NCBI GenBank assembly: GCA_934140155.1
Contig: CAKPBC010000003.1
Location: 62,001 to 126,000 of the forward strand
Reading direction: 5' to 3'
Length of the DNA stretch: 64,000 nucleotides
From: an uncultured Bacilli bacterium
GTDB lineage: Bacteria; Bacillota_I; Bacilli_A; RFN20; CAG-826
The position numbers and the translations under genes are program-made. The stretch's first letter is position 1. Each line of letters opens with the position of its first letter. Positions 42,089 to 51,586 of this stretch are shown here, one piece after another. The notes under the pieces are model-generated. The model made no database searches. It saw nothing but the letters and a program-made list of their open reading frames with translations, and was not told where the DNA came from.

Positions 42089-43156
42089 ATGAAGTATTAT
42101 TGTTTACAAGAAAGTAGTAGTGATTGTGGCTTTTGTGTTTTAAAAGTGATGTTAGCGAATCTTAATAAAGACGCTAATTACTTAGATTTAAAAAACCAAA
42201 AGCAAGGACCGTATTCAATGTTAGATATTAAAAAGCTAGCATTAGAATACAAACTCGAATTAGAGGGGTATAAAGTAGATGATTTATCTTTATTAAGTAC
42301 ATTTACTTTCCCTTTAATTTGCCAAATCAAAAGAGGAAAGGATAATCATTTTGTTTTGATTGAAAAAATTGAAAAAGGAATTCTTTATATTTTTGATCCA
42401 TCGATTGGCGAATTAGAAATTAATGAAACTGTATTTCAAGAAATATTTAATCAAAATGTTTTAATGATTAAAAATCATGAAGTAGAAAAGTTAAAAGTAG
42501 AAAAGAAGAAAGTTAATCCGTGGTTATTATTATCTTTGCTTTTTAGTGGGCTAACTGGGATTGCGTTTATTGTTTCAGCTTTCTTTGTCTTTAAAGTGCA
42601 AAATAGCGTTTACTCTTATATTAGTATGGGTGTAATTGTTATTTCGCTTCTTATTAATGTGTTTATCAATAACAAATATGTAGATGAAGTATATAAAGAA
42701 GAGCAAATTAATTATTATAATTTAGGAGTAGTTAGCAATAACATTCAAAAGAATTTAAATTACTATGGGCAAATGCCGTTAAAATTTTCAATTATCATTT
42801 TGCTATGCCTTATTATTATTGAAAGTACCAAATTGGGTTATTTAAATTTAGTGGCTATTGCCGTTACATTTACATTATATTTTATTTTTAACTATATGTA
42901 TTTCAAGCAAACTAATGCGCTTGAAATGCTAGAAAAATCAAATTATGATTTAAATTATGTTTTAAAAAGAAGTAAAAGACTCGTAATGTATAAAACACTT
43001 TTCATTGCCATAATGATTCTAGCAAATGCTTTTATGGTTATGAAAGTGATGAACAAAACATCTTTAGCGGGTATTGATTATTTTATATTTAATATGAGTT
43101 TAAATCTAACTATCATAAAATTATTAAATGATATCGCTTTTCCAATGAATAAATAA
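42089..43156 (+). CDS. C39-peptidase membrane protein lacking an ATPase domain
   Basis: The 355-residue protein begins with a C39 double-glycine-peptidase domain: CLQESSSDCGFCVLKVML (catalytic Cys13), DNHFVLIEKI (His84) and FDPSIGE (Asp). About six membrane segments follow from residue 145. In bacteriocin exporters such as PCAT1 a nucleotide-binding domain would come next; here the protein ends after the membrane part. It occupies the place of phoH/yqfF between yqfD and ybeY. Start ATG 42089 after GAGGTGAAA. It may be a peptidase that works with another ATPase, or a remnant. Confidence 0.7.
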   Translation: MKYYCLQESSSDCGFCVLKVMLANLNKDANYLDLKNQKQGPYSMLDIKKLALEYKLELEGYKVDDLSLLSTFTFPLICQIKRGKDNHFVLIEKIEKGILYIFDPSIGELEINETVFQEIFNQNVLMIKNHEVEKLKVEKKKVNPWLLLSLLFSGLTGIAFIVSAFFVFKVQNSVYSYISMGVIVISLLINVFINNKYVDEVYKEEQINYYNLGVVSNNIQKNLNYYGQMPLKFSIIILLCLIIIESTKLGYLNLVAIAVTFTLYFIFNYMYFKQTNALEMLEKSNYDLNYVLKRSKRLVMYKTLFIAIMILANAFMVMKVMNKTSLAGIDYFIFNMSLNLTIIKLLNDIAFPMNK

Positions 43157-43212
43157 AGTAAAAACGCTTATTATTTCACTTAACTTGTGTTAAAATAACT
43201 ATGGTGATTTTT

Positions 43213-43662
43213 ATGATGCTTGTTTTTGAAAATGAAATGAATGAAGAATTTGATAAATACGAAGAAATCTATCAAAACTTAATGGAAAAAACATTTAAAA
43301 AATTAAATATTAAGAAAGATTATGAAGTTGATGTTAATCTAATTGATAACGAAAGAATTCATGAAATTAATCGCGAATATCGTCATGTTGATCGACCAAC
43401 TGATGTCATAAGTTTTGCCTTTTTAGATCATGTTGATGGGGAAGTTACTATAAAAGGCGATATTCCTACTTTATTAGGAGAAATTTTTATCTCCGTAGAT
43501 AAAGCTAAAGAACAAGCAAATGCCTATGGTCATTCTTTACTCCGTGAAATGAGTTTCCTTTTTGTTCATGGCTTATTACATTTACTTGGTTATGACCATA
43601 TGACAAAAGAAGAAGAAACAGTAATGTTTTCATTACAAGAAGAAATTTTAAAGGAGGACTAA
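43213..43662 (+). CDS. ybeY: Endoribonuclease YbeY
   Basis: The 149-residue protein has the family zinc site FVHGLLHLLGYDH (HxxxHxxxxxH) and HVDRPTDVISFAF. It takes part in 16S rRNA 3'-end maturation and ribosome quality control. I use ATG 43213, 5 nt after GGTGA; an ATG at 43201 is upstream of that RBS. Confidence 0.95.
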   Translation: MMLVFENEMNEEFDKYEEIYQNLMEKTFKKLNIKKDYEVDVNLIDNERIHEINREYRHVDRPTDVISFAFLDHVDGEVTIKGDIPTLLGEIFISVDKAKEQANAYGHSLLREMSFLFVHGLLHLLGYDHMTKEEETVMFSLQEEILKED

Positions 43663-43664
43663 TT

Positions 43665-44063
43665 ATGACTAACGAAGAAGCAATTATGTTAGCTAAAGAA
43701 GCGAGAAAAAATCATTACACACCTTATTCACACTTTGCTGTAGGTGCGGTTGTTATTACTAAAGATGGTAAACATTTCTTTGGTGCAAATATTGAAAACG
43801 CTAGTTATCCATTATGTATGTGTGCGGAAAGAAACGCTCTTTATCATGCTTATAACAATGGTTATCATAAAGAAGATTTTGCTATTCTTGCTTTAGTCGC
43901 TGATACTAGTGATGTTTGTTCTCCTTGTGGAGCGTGCCGTCAAGTAATATCAGAATTATTTCCTCGTGATGGCAAAATAATTATGGGAAATATGCAAGGC
44001 AAAATTAAAGAAACAACAGTAGATGAATTATTACCATTTGCCTTTGATTCAAGAGATTTATAG
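43665..44063 (+). CDS. cdd: Cytidine deaminase
   Basis: The 132-residue zinc enzyme has YTPYSHFAVGA, MCAERNAL (zinc Cys and catalytic Glu) and CSPCGACRQVISE (two more zinc Cys). It deaminates cytidine and deoxycytidine for salvage. It starts 2 nt after ybeY with RBS AAAGGAGG. Confidence 0.97.
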   Translation: MTNEEAIMLAKEARKNHYTPYSHFAVGAVVITKDGKHFFGANIENASYPLCMCAERNALYHAYNNGYHKEDFAILALVADTSDVCSPCGACRQVISELFPRDGKIIMGNMQGKIKETTVDELLPFAFDSRDL

Positions 44064-44064
44064 T

Positions 44065-44943
44065 ATGAAAAGCGGATTTGTAGCGTTATTAGGGCGTCCT
44101 AATGTTGGTAAATCAACACTTTTAAACGCCATATTAAATAAAAAAATATCAATTATTTCTCCTAAACCACAAACAACGAGAAATAATATTATGGGTGTAT
44201 ATAACGATGATGACTCACAAATTGTTTTCGTTGATACTCCGGGTGTTCATAAACCATATTTTCGTTTGGGCGAATTTATGAATAAACAAGCTTTATCATC
44301 TGTTCGTGATGTTGAAGCAATAATTTTACTTGTTGATTCTTCTTTACCATTTGGTGAAGGAGATCAATATTTGGTAGATCATATTAAAAGTGATGCACCA
44401 GTATTTGTTGTCTTTAATAAAATTGATTTAACAAACATTTTATTAATAACGGAATTAAAAAATAAATATCGTGAATTATTTCCTAATTCGGAATTTATTG
44501 AAATCTCGGCAATTAACAATGTCAATATTGAAGAAATAATTGAAAAGATTAAAAACATTTTAGAAGAAGGACCGCAATATTTTCCACGCGAACAAGTGAC
44601 TGATAAAGATGATCAGTTCGTAATATCAGAAATAATTAGGGAAAAAATATTGCTGTTAACAAAGCAAGAAATTCCTCATTCTGTCGCAGTAATCGTTGAA
44701 AAAATGGAAACTAAAAAAGATAAAATTGATATATATGCCACAATTGTGGTGGAACGCGATTCCCAAAAAGGAATTATTATTGGTAAAGGCGGCAAAATGA
44801 TTAAACGTATTGGCACTTTAGCAAGAAAAGATATTGAACAATATTTGAATACTCGCGTAAATTTAGCAACTTTCGTTCGTGTTGAAGAAGAGTGGCGTAA
44901 TTCCGCTCGATGCTTGAAAGAATTTGGTTATAATGACAAATAG
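44065..44943 (+). CDS. era: GTPase Era
   Basis: The 292-residue protein has GRPNVGKSTLLN (G1), TTRNNIMG (G2), DTPGVHKP (G3) and NKIDL (G4), then a KH domain with GIIIGKGGKMIKRIG. It binds the 3' end of 16S rRNA and assists small-subunit assembly. ATG 44065 follows the cdd stop by 1 nt. Confidence 0.97.
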   Translation: MKSGFVALLGRPNVGKSTLLNAILNKKISIISPKPQTTRNNIMGVYNDDDSQIVFVDTPGVHKPYFRLGEFMNKQALSSVRDVEAIILLVDSSLPFGEGDQYLVDHIKSDAPVFVVFNKIDLTNILLITELKNKYRELFPNSEFIEISAINNVNIEEIIEKIKNILEEGPQYFPREQVTDKDDQFVISEIIREKILLLTKQEIPHSVAVIVEKMETKKDKIDIYATIVVERDSQKGIIIGKGGKMIKRIGTLARKDIEQYLNTRVNLATFVRVEEEWRNSARCLKEFGYNDK

Positions 44944-45673
44944 TTTAGAAACAACAGGCTTTATTATAAGTGTTACAACATACAAAGAAAATGACGCAAT
45001 TATTAATTTACTTACTAAATCAGGAGTAATTACTTTTGTTGCGCGTGGAATTATGAAAATTGATTCTAGATTTGGAACATTATGCCAATTATATAATAAA
45101 GTAGAAGTCTCTTTAGATCAGTCACGCCGAAGTGGTTATTATAATTTAGTTGGCGGCAAAGTAGTTACTAATTTTCAACCAATTTATGAAAATCTTGAAG
45201 CAATGGTTACTACTAGTTTATTAGTGGAAATCATTCGAAAAACTATTGATGAATATAATGTTGAAATCTTATATAATCTTTTAAGTTGTGCTTATGAAGC
45301 AATATTAAATAAAATTGATTTAAGTATTATTCGTGTTGTTTTTATTTCTCAAATTATTATTGCTACTGGCTTAAAGCTTGATGTTAATGAATGTGTAAGA
45401 TGTCATAGCCAAAAAGGAATATTATCTTTATCTTTTGATGATGGAGGATTTATTTGTCAAAAATGCTTTAATCCTAGTGTAGATGTGCTATGTAAACCAC
45501 TATACATTAAGCTAGTGAGATATTTGTTTATAGCCGATTATCATGAAGCAATTAATAAAGATTTGCCTTTGTTTGAATCACAAAAATTATTTGATGATTT
45601 GTATGATTTTTTATGCAAACAACTATCAATATCCTTAAAAAGTTATAAATTATTAAAAAAGATAAGAGAATAG
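44933..45673 (+). CDS. recO: DNA repair protein RecO
   Basis: The 246-residue protein has an N-terminal OB fold (GFIISVTTYKENDAIINLLTKSG), a helical part and a zinc site CVRCHSQKGILSLSF with the second pair CQKC. It works with RecR to load RecA at gaps. It overlaps the era end by 11 nt. Confidence 0.93.
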   Translation: MTNSLETTGFIISVTTYKENDAIINLLTKSGVITFVARGIMKIDSRFGTLCQLYNKVEVSLDQSRRSGYYNLVGGKVVTNFQPIYENLEAMVTTSLLVEIIRKTIDEYNVEILYNLLSCAYEAILNKIDLSIIRVVFISQIIIATGLKLDVNECVRCHSQKGILSLSFDDGGFICQKCFNPSVDVLCKPLYIKLVRYLFIADYHEAINKDLPLFESQKLFDDLYDFLCKQLSISLKSYKLLKKIRE

Positions 45674-45695
45674 TCTAAAATACACTTATAATAGG

Positions 45696-45724
45696 TTGAC
45701 AGAAATTTTGCAAAAACCTATAAT
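45696..45724 (+). promoter_or_regulatory. Consensus sigma-A promoter of glyQS
   Basis: TTGACA (45696-45701), 17-bp spacer, TATAAT (45719-45724): a perfect consensus promoter. Only about 30 nt remain to the start codon, so there is no room for a T-box leader. Confidence 0.9.
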
Positions 45725-45763
45725 CTTTAAATGTGTTTTCACTATGTGAAAGCGGAGGTATTT

Positions 45764-47134
45764 ATGGCAAAATATGAATTTGATAAGATTGTAACGCACT
45801 TGCAAACGCAAGGCTACGTTTACCAAGGTTCGGAAATCTATGGTGGTTTATCGAATACTTGGGATTATGGTCCTTTAGGATCTGAGTTTAAAAATAATGT
45901 AAAGAAATTATGGTGGAAAAGGTTCGTTCAAGAATCACCTACAAATGTAGGAATTGATGCCGCTATATTAATGAATCCACGTGTTTGGGAAGCTACTGGA
46001 CACGTCTCAACATTTAATGACCCACTTATTGATTGTAAAGAATGTAAAACAAGACATCGTGCTGATAAATTGATTGAATCAGAATTCCCAGATGTTAATG
46101 TTAATAAAATGACTAATGAAGAAATGATGGATTTCATTCGTAAAAATAATGTTAGCTGCCCAAATTGTGGCAAATCTAATTTTACCGATATTCGTCAATT
46201 CAATATGATGTTTAAAACTCATATTGGCGTTACTGATGATAGTAAGTCTGTTGTTTATTTAAGACCAGAAACTGCTCAAGGTATGTTCGTTAACTTTAAA
46301 AATGTTATTCGTACGACAAGAAGAAAACTTCCAATTGGTATTTGTAATATTGGTAAAGCATTTAGAAATGAAATTACTCCAGGAAACTTCACATTCCGTA
46401 CTCGTGAATTTGAACAAATGGAAATGGAATTTTTCTGCAAACCAGGTACAGATTTAGAGTGGTTTAGTTATTGGAAAGATTTTGCTAAACAATTCTTAAA
46501 TGATTTAGGTTTATCTAATGATGTTTTAAGATTTAGAGACCATGAAAAAGAAGAACTAGCATTCTATTCTAAAGCCACAACAGATATTGAATATTTATTC
46601 CCATTTGGTTGGGGTGAATTATGGGGCATTGCTGATCGTACTGATTACGATTTAAAACGTCATATGGAATACTCTAAGGAATCTCTTGAATATTTAGATC
46701 AAGAAACAAACACAAAATTTATTCCATATTGTGTTGAACCATCTCTTGGATGTGATCGTTTAGCTTTAGCACTTTTATGCAATGCATATGATGAAGAACA
46801 ACTTGAAAATGATACACGTGTTGTAATGCACTTGAATTACGCGTTAGCGCCTTATAAAGCTGCGATATTACCATTATCTAAGCAATTATCTTCTCAAGCA
46901 AAAGAAGTTTATGCTTTATTAAGTAAACATTTCTCGGTAACATATGATGAATCACAAAGCATTGGTAAGAGATATCGCCGTCAAGATGCAATCGGAACAC
47001 CATTCTGTATTACTATTGACTTTGATACACAAAATGATAATTGCGTAACTATTCGTGAACGTGATTCTATGAAACAAGAAAGAATAAAAATTGAAGATTT
47101 AATTAATTATATTTCAGAAAAAGTATTTTTCTAA
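45764..47134 (+). CDS. glyQS: Glycine--tRNA ligase, dimeric (alpha2) type
   Basis: The 456-residue class II synthetase starts MAKYEFDKIVTHLQTQGYVY and has GGLSNTWDYGPLG, CNIGKAFRNEITPG (motif 2) and EPSLGCDRLALALL (motif 3), with a C-terminal anticodon domain. This is the eukaryote/archaea-like alpha2 form seen in many Bacilli lineages and Mollicutes. The place between recO and dnaG is the usual one for glyS genes. Confidence 0.96.
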   Translation: MAKYEFDKIVTHLQTQGYVYQGSEIYGGLSNTWDYGPLGSEFKNNVKKLWWKRFVQESPTNVGIDAAILMNPRVWEATGHVSTFNDPLIDCKECKTRHRADKLIESEFPDVNVNKMTNEEMMDFIRKNNVSCPNCGKSNFTDIRQFNMMFKTHIGVTDDSKSVVYLRPETAQGMFVNFKNVIRTTRRKLPIGICNIGKAFRNEITPGNFTFRTREFEQMEMEFFCKPGTDLEWFSYWKDFAKQFLNDLGLSNDVLRFRDHEKEELAFYSKATTDIEYLFPFGWGELWGIADRTDYDLKRHMEYSKESLEYLDQETNTKFIPYCVEPSLGCDRLALALLCNAYDEEQLENDTRVVMHLNYALAPYKAAILPLSKQLSSQAKEVYALLSKHFSVTYDESQSIGKRYRRQDAIGTPFCITIDFDTQNDNCVTIRERDSMKQERIKIEDLINYISEKVFF

Positions 47135-47152
47135 CGAAAGGGAGTGACATCA

Positions 47153-48961
47153 ATGCTAGATGCAAATTTAATCGAAGAAGTATTAAAACGCGCTAATATC
47201 GTTGATGTTATTTCTTCATATATTAACGTCATAAAAAAGGGAAATAGATATGTTGCTATTTGTCCTTTCCATGACGATAAAAATCCTTCTATGATGATAT
47301 CAAAAGAAAAGCAAATCTTTAAATGCTTTGTATGTGGTGAAGGCGGTAATGCTATAACTTTTATCCAAAAATTTGAAAAGATACCATTTGAAGATGCAGT
47401 TCGTAAACTAGCGGATTTAATTGGTTTTAAAGATGAAAGATTAACTAAAAATGTTACTAAATTACCAGTTGACGAAGAAAAAGAGCGCTTATATAACACC
47501 ATTGAATCATTAACTAAATTTTATGAAATATCTTTAATGGCTAATGAAGGAAAAGATGGATTAAACTATTTAAATAATCGTCAAATTGATGAAGATGTCA
47601 TTAAACAATTCCGTATTGGATTTGCCCCTAATAACAACATTATGTCTATCCAATATATGCAGGCTAGTGGACATAGTTTAAAAGATATTGAAACGATTGG
47701 CGTAGCAGGTCATAGCAATGGCCAATTTGTGGATCGTAATGCTGGACGTGTTATCTTCCCATTATTTGATATTAATGGTCGAGTAATTGGGTATTCCGCT
47801 CGAAGAATAAAAGATAGCGATGAAGCAAAATACATTAACTCACCTGAAACACCATTATTCCAAAAAGGTAATGTTATTTATAATTATCACAATGCTAAAA
47901 AGTCATCAAGATTAGATGGATATTGTTATTTATTAGAAGGATTTATGGATGTTATTGCCTTATATCGTGCTGGCATTAAAAGTGCTGTTGCATTAATGGG
48001 TACGGCATTAACAAATAACCAAGTTAACCTATTAAAACGCTTAAATGTCGAAATTCGTATATGTCTAGACTCAGATAATCCTGGTCAAATGGCAACAATG
48101 AAAGTTATTGAAGCTTTCGATAAAGCGGGAATTAAATATCGCATTGTTCGTCGTTCGTCTGGCCCAAAAGATGCTGATGAAATATTAGATAAGTACGGAA
48201 AAGACAAATTAATTAAGTGGTTAAATATTTTAATTGATAAAATTCAATTTGTTATGAATTATTTTTTACTTAATAACAAATTAGAAACAATCGATGATCG
48301 TAAGAAATTTATCACAGATTTTTTACCTTATTTAGCGGGAGTAACTAACGAATTAGAACTTGAAGAATATATTGTTAATATTTCTAAAGCAACTAAATTT
48401 GATCGTAAAGTAATATTAACAGCATTAAATAAATATCGTAAAGTTAATGGAAGTGGTAACTCTAATGAGGGAACAACTTCAATATTTGAAAGTCATCCTG
48501 AAAGAAAAATATTGCATCGATTAGAACTTACTGAGCGCGCAATGGTTTATCAAATGATTAATTCACCATCCGCTCGTAAATTTTATTTAGAAAAAGATGT
48601 GCCAATTTCTGATGATATTTTTATGAAAATTGCTAATTATGTTATGGATTATGCTAAAGAGCATGAGAACGTCTCAGTTAGCGATTTAATTAATTATGTA
48701 TCCGCTAGTGATGATGATCAAAAAGATCAAGTTGTATCAGAAATTACAGCCTTATCACTAGAAAAAAGGTATCCAATTTGTACTTATGAATTATTAAGTG
48801 AATATTTGGATATCATTAACAAAGAAAGAGCAAAAAAATATGAACGCTTTATTTTAGATAAATCTGTCGAAGGTAAATCGGATCAAGAACAATTAAAAAT
48901 TTTGCTAGAATATGGCAAAAAAATGGAAAAGCGTTTATACGAAAATAAAAAGGAGAATTAA
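47153..48961 (+). CDS. dnaG: DNA primase DnaG
   Basis: The 602-residue protein has the CHC2 zinc domain (CPFHDDKNPSMMIS and FKCFVCGEGG), the catalytic core with IGYSARRI and EGFMDVIALYRAG (TOPRIM Glu), and LDSDNPGQ (Asp pair). A C-terminal DnaB-binding helical part follows. It makes RNA primers for replication. Conserved order dnaG-rpoD-trmK follows. Confidence 0.97.
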   Translation: MLDANLIEEVLKRANIVDVISSYINVIKKGNRYVAICPFHDDKNPSMMISKEKQIFKCFVCGEGGNAITFIQKFEKIPFEDAVRKLADLIGFKDERLTKNVTKLPVDEEKERLYNTIESLTKFYEISLMANEGKDGLNYLNNRQIDEDVIKQFRIGFAPNNNIMSIQYMQASGHSLKDIETIGVAGHSNGQFVDRNAGRVIFPLFDINGRVIGYSARRIKDSDEAKYINSPETPLFQKGNVIYNYHNAKKSSRLDGYCYLLEGFMDVIALYRAGIKSAVALMGTALTNNQVNLLKRLNVEIRICLDSDNPGQMATMKVIEAFDKAGIKYRIVRRSSGPKDADEILDKYGKDKLIKWLNILIDKIQFVMNYFLLNNKLETIDDRKKFITDFLPYLAGVTNELELEEYIVNISKATKFDRKVILTALNKYRKVNGSGNSNEGTTSIFESHPERKILHRLELTERAMVYQMINSPSARKFYLEKDVPISDDIFMKIANYVMDYAKEHENVSVSDLINYVSASDDDQKDQVVSEITALSLEKRYPICTYELLSEYLDIINKERAKKYERFILDKSVEGKSDQEQLKILLEYGKKMEKRLYENKKEN

Positions 48962-48964
48962 ATT

Positions 48965-50155
48965 ATGGCAAAGAAAAAAGTAGCAGAAACACAAGATTTA
49001 GAAACTTTAGAACAAATTAAAGAAAGATTACTAAAAAAGGGACAAGAAGAAGGACATCTTGACCAAAAAGAAATATTTGATGCCACTAATCACTTGGAAT
49101 TATCGGATATTGATATTGAAAACTTATTAGAATATTTTGCTGATAATAATATTGATATAAATGATAATGCAGAAGATAGCATTGATGATATTGATGAAAC
49201 TAAACTAAATGATGATTCATCAATTATCGACTCAGATTTATTTGAAGATGATGGATATGTTAAAGAAAAAATCGATGATGATATCGATGATATTGATAAA
49301 TATGCAAGTTCTGATATTAAAGTTAATGATTCAGTAAAATTATATTTAAAAGAAATTGGAAAAGTAAAATTATTAGGTAATGAAGAACAAGAAGTAGCAA
49401 GACGTTGCGCTGAAGGTGACGAAGAAGCTAAAAATCGCCTTATTACTGCAAACTTAAGATTAGTTATTAATATTGCTAAAAACTACGTGGGACGTGGTAT
49501 GTTCTTGCTTGATTTAATTCAAGAAGGTAATTTAGGTTTAATTAAAGCTGTTTCTAAATTTGATTACACTAAAGGATTTAAATTCTCAACTTATGCAACT
49601 TGGTGGATTAGACAATCAATCACTCGTGCTATTGCTGACCAAGCTCGTACAATTAGAATTCCAGTTCATATGGTAGAAACTATTAATAAAATGACAAGAG
49701 TTCAACGTCAACTTGTTCAAGAATTAGGTCGTGAACCAACTGCAGAAGAAATTTCTGAAAAAATGGATGGTGCATTATCACCAGACCGTATCCGTGAAAT
49801 TCAAAGTATTGCTGTTGACCCTGTCTCCCTTGAAACACCAATTGGTGAAGAAGATGATTCTCGTTTAGGCGATTTTATTGAAGATAAAGATACAGAATCT
49901 CCAACTGAATATGCCACTAAACAATTATTAAAAGATGAATTATATTCCGTAATGAAAGACTTAACTGATCGCGAAGAACGTGTTTTACGTTTACGTTATG
50001 GATTAGATGATAATCGTCCACATACTCTTGAAGAAGTTGGACGTGAATTTGGTGTCACCCGTGAACGTATTCGTCAAATCGAAGCTAAAGCTATTAGAAA
50101 ATTACGTCATCCAACCAGAGCGAAACGCTTTGGCGATTATCGTGATTCTAAATAA
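48965..50155 (+). CDS. rpoD: Primary sigma factor RpoD/SigA
   Basis: The 396-residue protein has a region 1.1-like N-terminus, an acidic linker (about 60-115), region 1.2 (DSVKLYLKEIGKV), region 2 (DLIQEGNLGLIKAVSKFDY, YATWWIRQSITRAIAD with Thr220 at the sigma70 T440 position), region 3 and region 4 (GVTRERIRQIEAKAIRKLR). It directs RNA polymerase to TTGACA/TATAAT promoters such as those seen in this window. A close paralogue follows at 50402. Confidence 0.96.
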   Translation: MAKKKVAETQDLETLEQIKERLLKKGQEEGHLDQKEIFDATNHLELSDIDIENLLEYFADNNIDINDNAEDSIDDIDETKLNDDSSIIDSDLFEDDGYVKEKIDDDIDDIDKYASSDIKVNDSVKLYLKEIGKVKLLGNEEQEVARRCAEGDEEAKNRLITANLRLVINIAKNYVGRGMFLLDLIQEGNLGLIKAVSKFDYTKGFKFSTYATWWIRQSITRAIADQARTIRIPVHMVETINKMTRVQRQLVQELGREPTAEEISEKMDGALSPDRIREIQSIAVDPVSLETPIGEEDDSRLGDFIEDKDTESPTEYATKQLLKDELYSVMKDLTDREERVLRLRYGLDDNRPHTLEEVGREFGVTRERIRQIEAKAIRKLRHPTRAKRFGDYRDSK

Positions 50156-50205
50156 TGCGTTTATCTAAACGATTAGTGCAATATATAACAAGTTATATTG
50201 TTTGA
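50155..50205 (+). pseudogene. 5' remnant of a trmK gene copy
   Basis: ATG overlaps the rpoD stop (TAATG) and encodes MRLSKRLVQYITSYIV before TGA. The beginning matches MSLSKRLNAIYDLV of the intact trmK at 51587, also at DNA level. This suggests that rpoD was once followed directly by trmK and that a sigma-gene duplication left this stub. Confidence 0.55.
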
Positions 50206-50206
50206 T

Positions 50207-50236
50207 TTATTAGTAATTGTTTTGCATTACTAATAA
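50207..50236. repeat. Perfect 11-bp dyad between the two sigma genes
   Basis: TTATTAGTAAT (50207-50217) and ATTACTAATAA (50226-50236) are perfect inverted arms around an 8-nt loop. No T-run follows on the plus strand, so it may be an operator or RNA hairpin rather than a terminator. Confidence 0.55.
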
Positions 50237-50284
50237 CGATAATAAATAACCAAGACAATTTTAGCCGATTGTTTTTAATAATTA

Positions 50285-50307
50285 AAAGACTTGAGTAAAA
50301 AGTCTTT
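50285..50307 (+). terminator. Weak terminator-like hairpin upstream of the second sigma gene
   Basis: AAAGACTT / AAGTCTTT stem with a 7-nt loop, followed by GCTTTTGC. The T-run is poor. It may reduce read-through from dnaG-rpoD. Confidence 0.4.
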
Positions 50308-50401
50308 GCTTTTGCTGTTAAGAATCATTAATACTATGAAAAGAGTATAAATTAATAATTTAATTTTAGATTAACAATGATAATAAAGGGAGAACTAAAT
50401 T

Positions 50402-51577
50402 GTGCCAAATAAAAAAGAAACACAAACACAAGAAATAGAAACTTTAGATCAAATCAAAGAACGACTATTAAATAAAGGACAAGAAAACGGAAAACTTGCC
50501 CAAAAAGAAATATTTGATGCAATTAAACATTTAGACTTATCAGATATAGATATCGAAAATTTATTTGAATACTTTGTAGATAACAATATTGATATAACTG
50601 ATGATAGTGATGATGCTGATATTGATATCAATGAAGAAAAATCCGATGATAATTCTTCACTTATTGATTCAGATTTATTTGAAGACGATGATTATACAAA
50701 TGATAAAGATGATGATAATGATGTTATTGATAATTCTAATCCACAAGTTAGAGATTTACTTAATTTATATTTAAGAGATGTGGGAAAAGTAGAATTATTA
50801 GGCGATAAAGAACAAGAAGTTGCGCGTAGGTGCGCTGAAGGGGATCAAGAAGCAAAAAATCTTTTAATTACCGCTAATTTAAGACTTGTCGTTAAAATTG
50901 CTAAAAACTATATACGCTATATTGGACATAGCATGTCTTTATCGGATTTAATTCAAGAAGGCAATTTTGGATTAATGAAAGCAGTAGACAAGTTTGATTA
51001 TACTAAAGGTTTTAAGTTTTCAACATACGCTACTTGGTGGATTAGACAAGCGATTGAACGCGCTATTGCGGACAAATCACGAGCAATTAGAATTCCGGTT
51101 CATATGGTAGAAACAATTAATAAAATGAATCGAGCTCAACACCAATTAACACAAGAGTTAGGCCGTGATCCAACCCCAGAAGAAATTTCCGAAAAAATGA
51201 ATGGAGCGTTAACTCCAGAACAAGTTCAAGATAATCTTAGTCTTTCACTTGAACCTGTTTCACTTGAAAAATCAATTAATGATAGTGATGATACGAGTTT
51301 AGAAGATTTTATCGAAGATAAAGATAGCGAAACTCCAACGGATTACGCTAATTCTCAATCACTAAAAGATCAATTATATGCATCTATGAAAATCTTAAAT
51401 GAACGTGAACAAAAAGTCTTACGTTTACGTTATGGGCTTGATGATCATCAACCGCGCACCCTTGAAGAAGTAGGTCGTGAGCTTGGTGTTACACGTGAAC
51501 GTATTCGTCAAATTGAAGCAAAAGCAATTAGAAAGTTACGCAATTCAACACGTGCTGAGCGTATGAATATCGATTAG
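50402..51577 (+). CDS. Second sigma-70 factor, tandem paralogue of RpoD
   Basis: The 391-residue protein aligns with the upstream RpoD over its full length, including the region 1.1-like start (ETLDQIKERLLNKGQ) and the acidic linker, so it is a whole-gene duplicate. Region 4.2 (GVTRERIRQIEAKAIRKLR) is unchanged. Region 2 differs: about three residues are inserted in NYIRYIGHSMSLSDLIQEGN. Glu219 replaces the Thr at the sigma70 T440 position that helps read the -12 base pair. The preceding Gln216 (Q437) is kept. DKSRAIRIP replaces DQARTIRIP. It starts with GTG after GGGAGAAC, a weaker start than rpoD. An alternative group 2-type sigma is likely. Confidence 0.85.
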   Translation: MPNKKETQTQEIETLDQIKERLLNKGQENGKLAQKEIFDAIKHLDLSDIDIENLFEYFVDNNIDITDDSDDADIDINEEKSDDNSSLIDSDLFEDDDYTNDKDDDNDVIDNSNPQVRDLLNLYLRDVGKVELLGDKEQEVARRCAEGDQEAKNLLITANLRLVVKIAKNYIRYIGHSMSLSDLIQEGNFGLMKAVDKFDYTKGFKFSTYATWWIRQAIERAIADKSRAIRIPVHMVETINKMNRAQHQLTQELGRDPTPEEISEKMNGALTPEQVQDNLSLSLEPVSLEKSINDSDDTSLEDFIEDKDSETPTDYANSQSLKDQLYASMKILNEREQKVLRLRYGLDDHQPRTLEEVGRELGVTRERIRQIEAKAIRKLRNSTRAERMNID

Positions 51578-51586
51578 GAGCAAATT

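Noticed and set aside
45725..45763. A T-box leader ahead of the glycyl-tRNA synthetase gene.
   Set aside because: Only about 39 nt separate the -10 box from the start codon, too few for a T-box.
47131..47502. A 123-codon minus-strand frame opposite the dnaG start.
   Set aside because: It mirrors the CHC2 zinc domain of dnaG and has no independent support.
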